Part shown: piece by piece, positions 57,015-60,000 of the stretch
How the letters are laid out: every line of letters begins with the position of its first letter
How positions within the stretch are numbered: position 1 is the first letter of the stretch
Origin: Bolinopsis microptera
Lineage: Eukaryota > Ctenophora > Tentaculata > Lobata > Bolinopsidae
Assembly: GCF_026151205.1 (NCBI RefSeq)
Contig: NC_087081.1
Coordinates: forward strand, 7,437,246-7,497,245
DNA: 60,000 nt
Direction of reading: 5' to 3'
Program-made: the position numbers and the translations under genes
Notes under the pieces: model-generated
Databases searched by the model: none
What the model was told of the DNA's origin: nothing
Seen by the model: only the letters and a program-made list of their open reading frames with translations

Positions 57015-57275
57015 TGTTGATAACCGCCTAATGGCTGGTTAATAGCCAGTTTATAACCAGTTAATAACCGATTAATAGACAGTTAACTGCTAATTAGTTA
57101 AAGGCGAATAGCCGGTTAATAGCCAATTAATACCCAATTAATTACCGGTTGAAAGCAGAATAATTACCAATTAATAACCGGTAAACAACCGGTTAGCAAC
57201 CGGTTTATAACTTTATAACAACCCGTTAATAGATGATCAGCAGCCACTTGATAAATGATAACCAGTTAATAAGAT
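57015..57275. repeat. Degenerate short-period repeat
   Basis: A loose 10-12 base repeat around CCGGTTAATA / CCAGTTAATA appears about 20 times with many changes. It is AT-rich and non-coding. Confidence 0.8.
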
Positions 57276-58439
57276 TTAATTTTGGAACTGGCAGTCTCTT
57301 ATCAGGCGACCCAAATATCTACTGTTGTGTTAGGTGTGAAGCTTTTTCAATGCATTCATTTCATGTTTTGATAATTAACATTCAGCTAGATTAATTAAAT
57401 TGTTCACACGTTGATATCCGAGTAGGAAGGTAAGAGGACATTATAATTTAATATTCATCCGTTAACGTAAATATTTGTTATCGGTTACAAACCCACAATT
57501 CATCCGTGCACTTTAAACAAAACCAAATTGACACTCCTTATATGGGCATCACGTGAGCACTATGACTTGATCATATAAATATACATTTAATAAACGGTCT
57601 AAGAGTTTACCGCTTAACTTTTACTTGAATAAAGTTCACTTTTGATTGCAGTGCATTTTTTATGCTTTGAACAAGTAATTAATAATTTTCGGGGAGCCAA
57701 TATTCAAATCTTACCTATTACTTTAGAAATTGTAAAGGTAACTATCATGTGACATCTTATAACCCAGCAATTATAAACCTAGGTGAACTAAATTCCCATC
57801 CTAATACTTCTCTCAAATGAAAACATCTATTATTAACAAAATCTGTAATCGCCAAATCCAGAATACTCCGTTGTAATTAACTTTATAACCCAAATAATAC
57901 TAAATCAAAACATAATGTTAACCCAATTATCGAATTGAACTGTTTTACCCTAATTTTTATTGTAATAAATGGCATAAATTGAAATTTTTTTTTGACTGAA
58001 AAATAGATAAAACTGTGCTCTTTATAGTTAAACCGAAACAGATATATTGATTTTTTTTATTAAATACTTTTCAAATTTTACAGAGTACAGCAATAGATGA
58101 ATATAAAATAGAATCGTTCAAAATATCGCCCCCATCTGTAAAATATGATGGGCACCCAAACACGGTAAACACATAGTGAACTATGTCCGCAGTAACTTGG
58201 ACCCATTACATCGAATTAATCTAAATCCAAAAATTTATGAAAAACTATTTAATAACAAACAAATCCATGGTGAATAACTGTGGATATAGAGTCAAAATTG
58301 GAATTTCAATACGTCAAATTCCAGATACATTAGATACAGGTCTGAAATGGTCATTAATGTGTGAGAAGGTGTGCGGGTGAAGTGTGATATGATGTTGAAA
58401 GTATAGGAAGGTAGATAAAAAAATTAATAAAACAAAAAT
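57276..58439. other. Non-coding AT-rich stretch
   Basis: Apart from one of the dispersed repeats near 57336-57430, nothing I can support. Confidence 0.5.
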
Positions 58440-60000
58440 AATAATAATATGGGGAGCAAAGAGACTAGGCTAGACTGTTGTTTCACTATCCAATAAACAT
58501 TTCCATAGATGCTTAGTGACCTCAGCTTTGAAAAGACTAGTAGACACAATCTGTCTTACCTGTAAAGGGAGTCCATTCCACAGTATATGGGTTCTGTAGA
58601 AAAATGATTTTGCCAGTGGGCTATTTGAGGTACATGTGGTGTGTGAATTCTGACTTAACTTAGGTAAAATTGATGACACAATAGACAGACTGTCGAGGTG
58701 GCAACGTCTTAGTCGAGAAGTGCCCTGATATAAAGAGAGATAGTGAGGCAGCGATACAGGAATTAAATTGTTAAGAACTTTGTGGAAAAAAATAAGATCA
58801 TTCAAGTCAAACTTTTGAGACAAAGGGAGAATGTCGACAAGCTTGCACTTTTTGACATATTGCTCAGGTGGATAACTGCGGCCCTCTTCAGACAGAATCC
58901 ATTTAATAGCTCTCTTTTGGAGACTTTCTAATTTATCACTAAGTGATTTATTACAAGGGCGCCAGATTATGGAACAATTTTCGAATTGGCTACGAACCAG
59001 GGAGAGGTAAAGCGCCCGGCGACGTTTCTGATCAATGACAATATGGCCATCTCTTCTGACCATACCAAGTTGTTGGCAGGCCTTAGTATAAATTCTGTCG
59101 CACTGACTATTCCAACTTAGCTTAGGAGTAACATCAACTCCAAGATCTTTTTCTAACTCTACATACACAAGAGGAGAGCCATCAAGATTATATGCGAATG
59201 GAGGAGATAAAGATGGTTTTCCTGAAACAATAAGCACTTTACATTTTGCTGGATGGAATCGCATTTTGTTTCTTAGTGCCCAGTCAGAGAGATAGTCTAT
59301 ATCCATTTGTAAATTAGTATAATCAGAAGATGAATGTATTTTACGCCAGATTTTTGTATCATCGGCATACAAAACAATATCAGTATTATCCGAAAGGCCA
59401 AGAGGAATATCATTGATAAACAATACAAAAAGTAAGGGACCAAGAATAGAGCCCTGGGGGACACCAGAATTAACTGAGAGGGTAGATGACATCTCATTAC
59501 CAATAACCACTCTTTGGTAACGGCCTTGAAGGTAATTGGTAAGAAATTTGAGAAGTGTACCATCAATGTTATATAAGGTCTTTAGCTTATGAAGAAGGAT
59601 ATCATGATTTACAGAATCAAATGCCTTAGCAAAATCAAAATACACAACATGATTGATAATGTTTTCGTTAAGAGACAATGCCAGGCTATCACAAAAGTCA
59701 ACCATATTGGTTGTGCATGACTTGTGCTCTAGAAAACCATGCTGCCTGGGATCAAGAAGGGTACTTGTCAAAGAAAGCAGTTTACGTTTAACAATGCGCT
59801 CAAAAACTTTCATGACTAAACAAGTAAGGGATATTGGTCTATAGTTTTCAACCTCACTTTTCTTACCTTTCTTAAATATTGGGACAACATTTGCAAGTTT
59901 CCATTCTTGTGGAATGTAACCGCTGTTGTAAGATCCACGAAAAATGCATGTTAGAGGGTAAGCTAAACCTACGGAACAATTTTTGAGAATTTTACCGTGT
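58440..60000 (-). mobile_element. 3' part of a CR1/Jockey-like LINE, runs off the window
   Basis: The element continues beyond 60000. On the minus strand its 3' end after the stop is short and finishes near 58440 in an ATTATTATT run instead of a poly(A), a tail type seen in CR1/L2/Jockey-group elements. It differs from the LINE at 3298-5566 in sequence but shares its layout. Confidence 0.85.
58470..60000 (-). CDS. LINE reverse transcriptase, C-terminal part, open
   Basis: The frame is open from the window edge to the stop at 58470; the Met at 59813 is internal because 62 more codons precede it in frame. Motifs in order: GYIPQEWKLANVVPIFKKG, NYRPISLTC, RQHGFLEHKSC, VYFDFAKAFDSVNHD (first catalytic Asp), SGVPQGSILGPLLFVLFIND, LYADDTKIW (catalytic pair), and KDLGVDVTPKLSWNSQCD. 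The C-terminal region reads LVRSQFENCSIIW and LQKRAIKWILSEE. No frameshift or stop was seen in the 510 codons visible, so this copy may be recent or active. The endonuclease lies outside the window. Confidence 0.93.
   Translation of the reverse strand, partial: HGKILKNCSVGLAYPLTCIFRGSYNSGYIPQEWKLANVVPIFKKGKKSEVENYRPISLTCLVMKVFERIVKRKLLSLTSTLLDPRQHGFLEHKSCTTNMVDFCDSLALSLNENIINHVVYFDFAKAFDSVNHDILLHKLKTLYNIDGTLLKFLTNYLQGRYQRVVIGNEMSSTLSVNSGVPQGSILGPLLFVLFINDIPLGLSDNTDIVLYADDTKIWRKIHSSSDYTNLQMDIDYLSDWALRNKMRFHPAKCKVLIVSGKPSLSPPFAYNLDGSPLVYVELEKDLGVDVTPKLSWNSQCDRIYTKACQQLGMVRRDGHIVIDQKRRRALYLSLVRSQFENCSIIWRPCNKSLSDKLESLQKRAIKWILSEEGRSYPPEQYVKKCKLVDILPLSQKFDLNDLIFFHKVLNNLIPVSLPHYLSLYQGTSRLRRCHLDSLSIVSSILPKLSQNSHTTCTSNSPLAKSFFYRTHILWNGLPLQVRQIVSTSLFKAEVTKHLWKCLLDSETTV

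Larger units (their letters stand above)
56298..57440. repeat. Dispersed direct repeats
   Basis: Three motifs occur twice: GTTGATATCCGAGTAGGA (about 56358 and 57411), GAAG(T/C)TTTTTCAATGCATTC (about 56433 and 57336), and TTTTACTACAATG(C/T)ATTC followed by TTGTTATGGTATGCA (about 56299 and 56519). They suggest local duplication and rearrangement of one sequence. A 79-codon ATG frame at 56446-56685 is built partly from these repeats and is not supported as a gene. Confidence 0.7.

Overview
The window is nuclear DNA of an animal, most likely a non-bilaterian or other simple marine invertebrate. It is AT-rich, has GT-AG introns and is crowded with retrotransposons, DNA transposons and short-period satellites. 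I cannot name the species. The clearest host gene is a minus-strand receptor: a separate-exon ectodomain with an SRCR domain, then one 3.2 kb exon carrying LDL-receptor class A modules and a rhodopsin-type seven-helix domain of the LGR/relaxin-receptor kind. Such receptors are typical of cnidarians, placozoans, sponges, molluscs and tunicates.

Layout. 1-2110: two diverged copies of a ~0.9 kb segment, each with an exon-like frame on the minus strand. 3298-5566: a 5'-truncated, frameshifted LINE. 5861-6377: a tRNA-derived SINE broken by a 149 bp hAT-type MITE. 6595-6884: one exon of an unidentified extracellular protein gene. 7597-29765: about 22 kb built on an 18 bp satellite. That array is cut by four insertions: an LTR-like element (9593-11481), a hAT transposon (11674-15591), an 8.3 kb LTR retrotransposon with gag but no pol (17212-25497), and a 405 bp tandem repeat (26664-27910). 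Three of these insertions have clear target-site duplications made of satellite sequence. 29900-30824: a 21 bp satellite between direct repeats. 32873-34332: foldback and hairpin-rich elements.

34831-49888 holds the receptor gene on the minus strand. I could join five exons by matching splice phases: a 74 bp exon, a beta-sandwich-like domain exon, two exons that share one SRCR domain, and the LDLa/7TM exon. The last intron is almost wholly a LINE (A) that carries a second, nearly intact LINE of the same family (B) in its endonuclease region, with a 12 bp target-site duplication. LINE A ends six bases from the exon's splice donor.

50119-58430 is mostly non-coding. It holds a purine-rich 15 bp satellite, a mariner-like MITE with a large internal palindrome, a perfect 54 bp palindrome, a second 15 bp satellite with a 480 bp higher-order repeat and a promoter-like E-box/TATA cluster before it, and several small repeats. 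58440-60000 is the 3' part of another LINE that runs off the window.

Most long open frames in the satellites exist only because the repeat period is a multiple of three; they are not genes.
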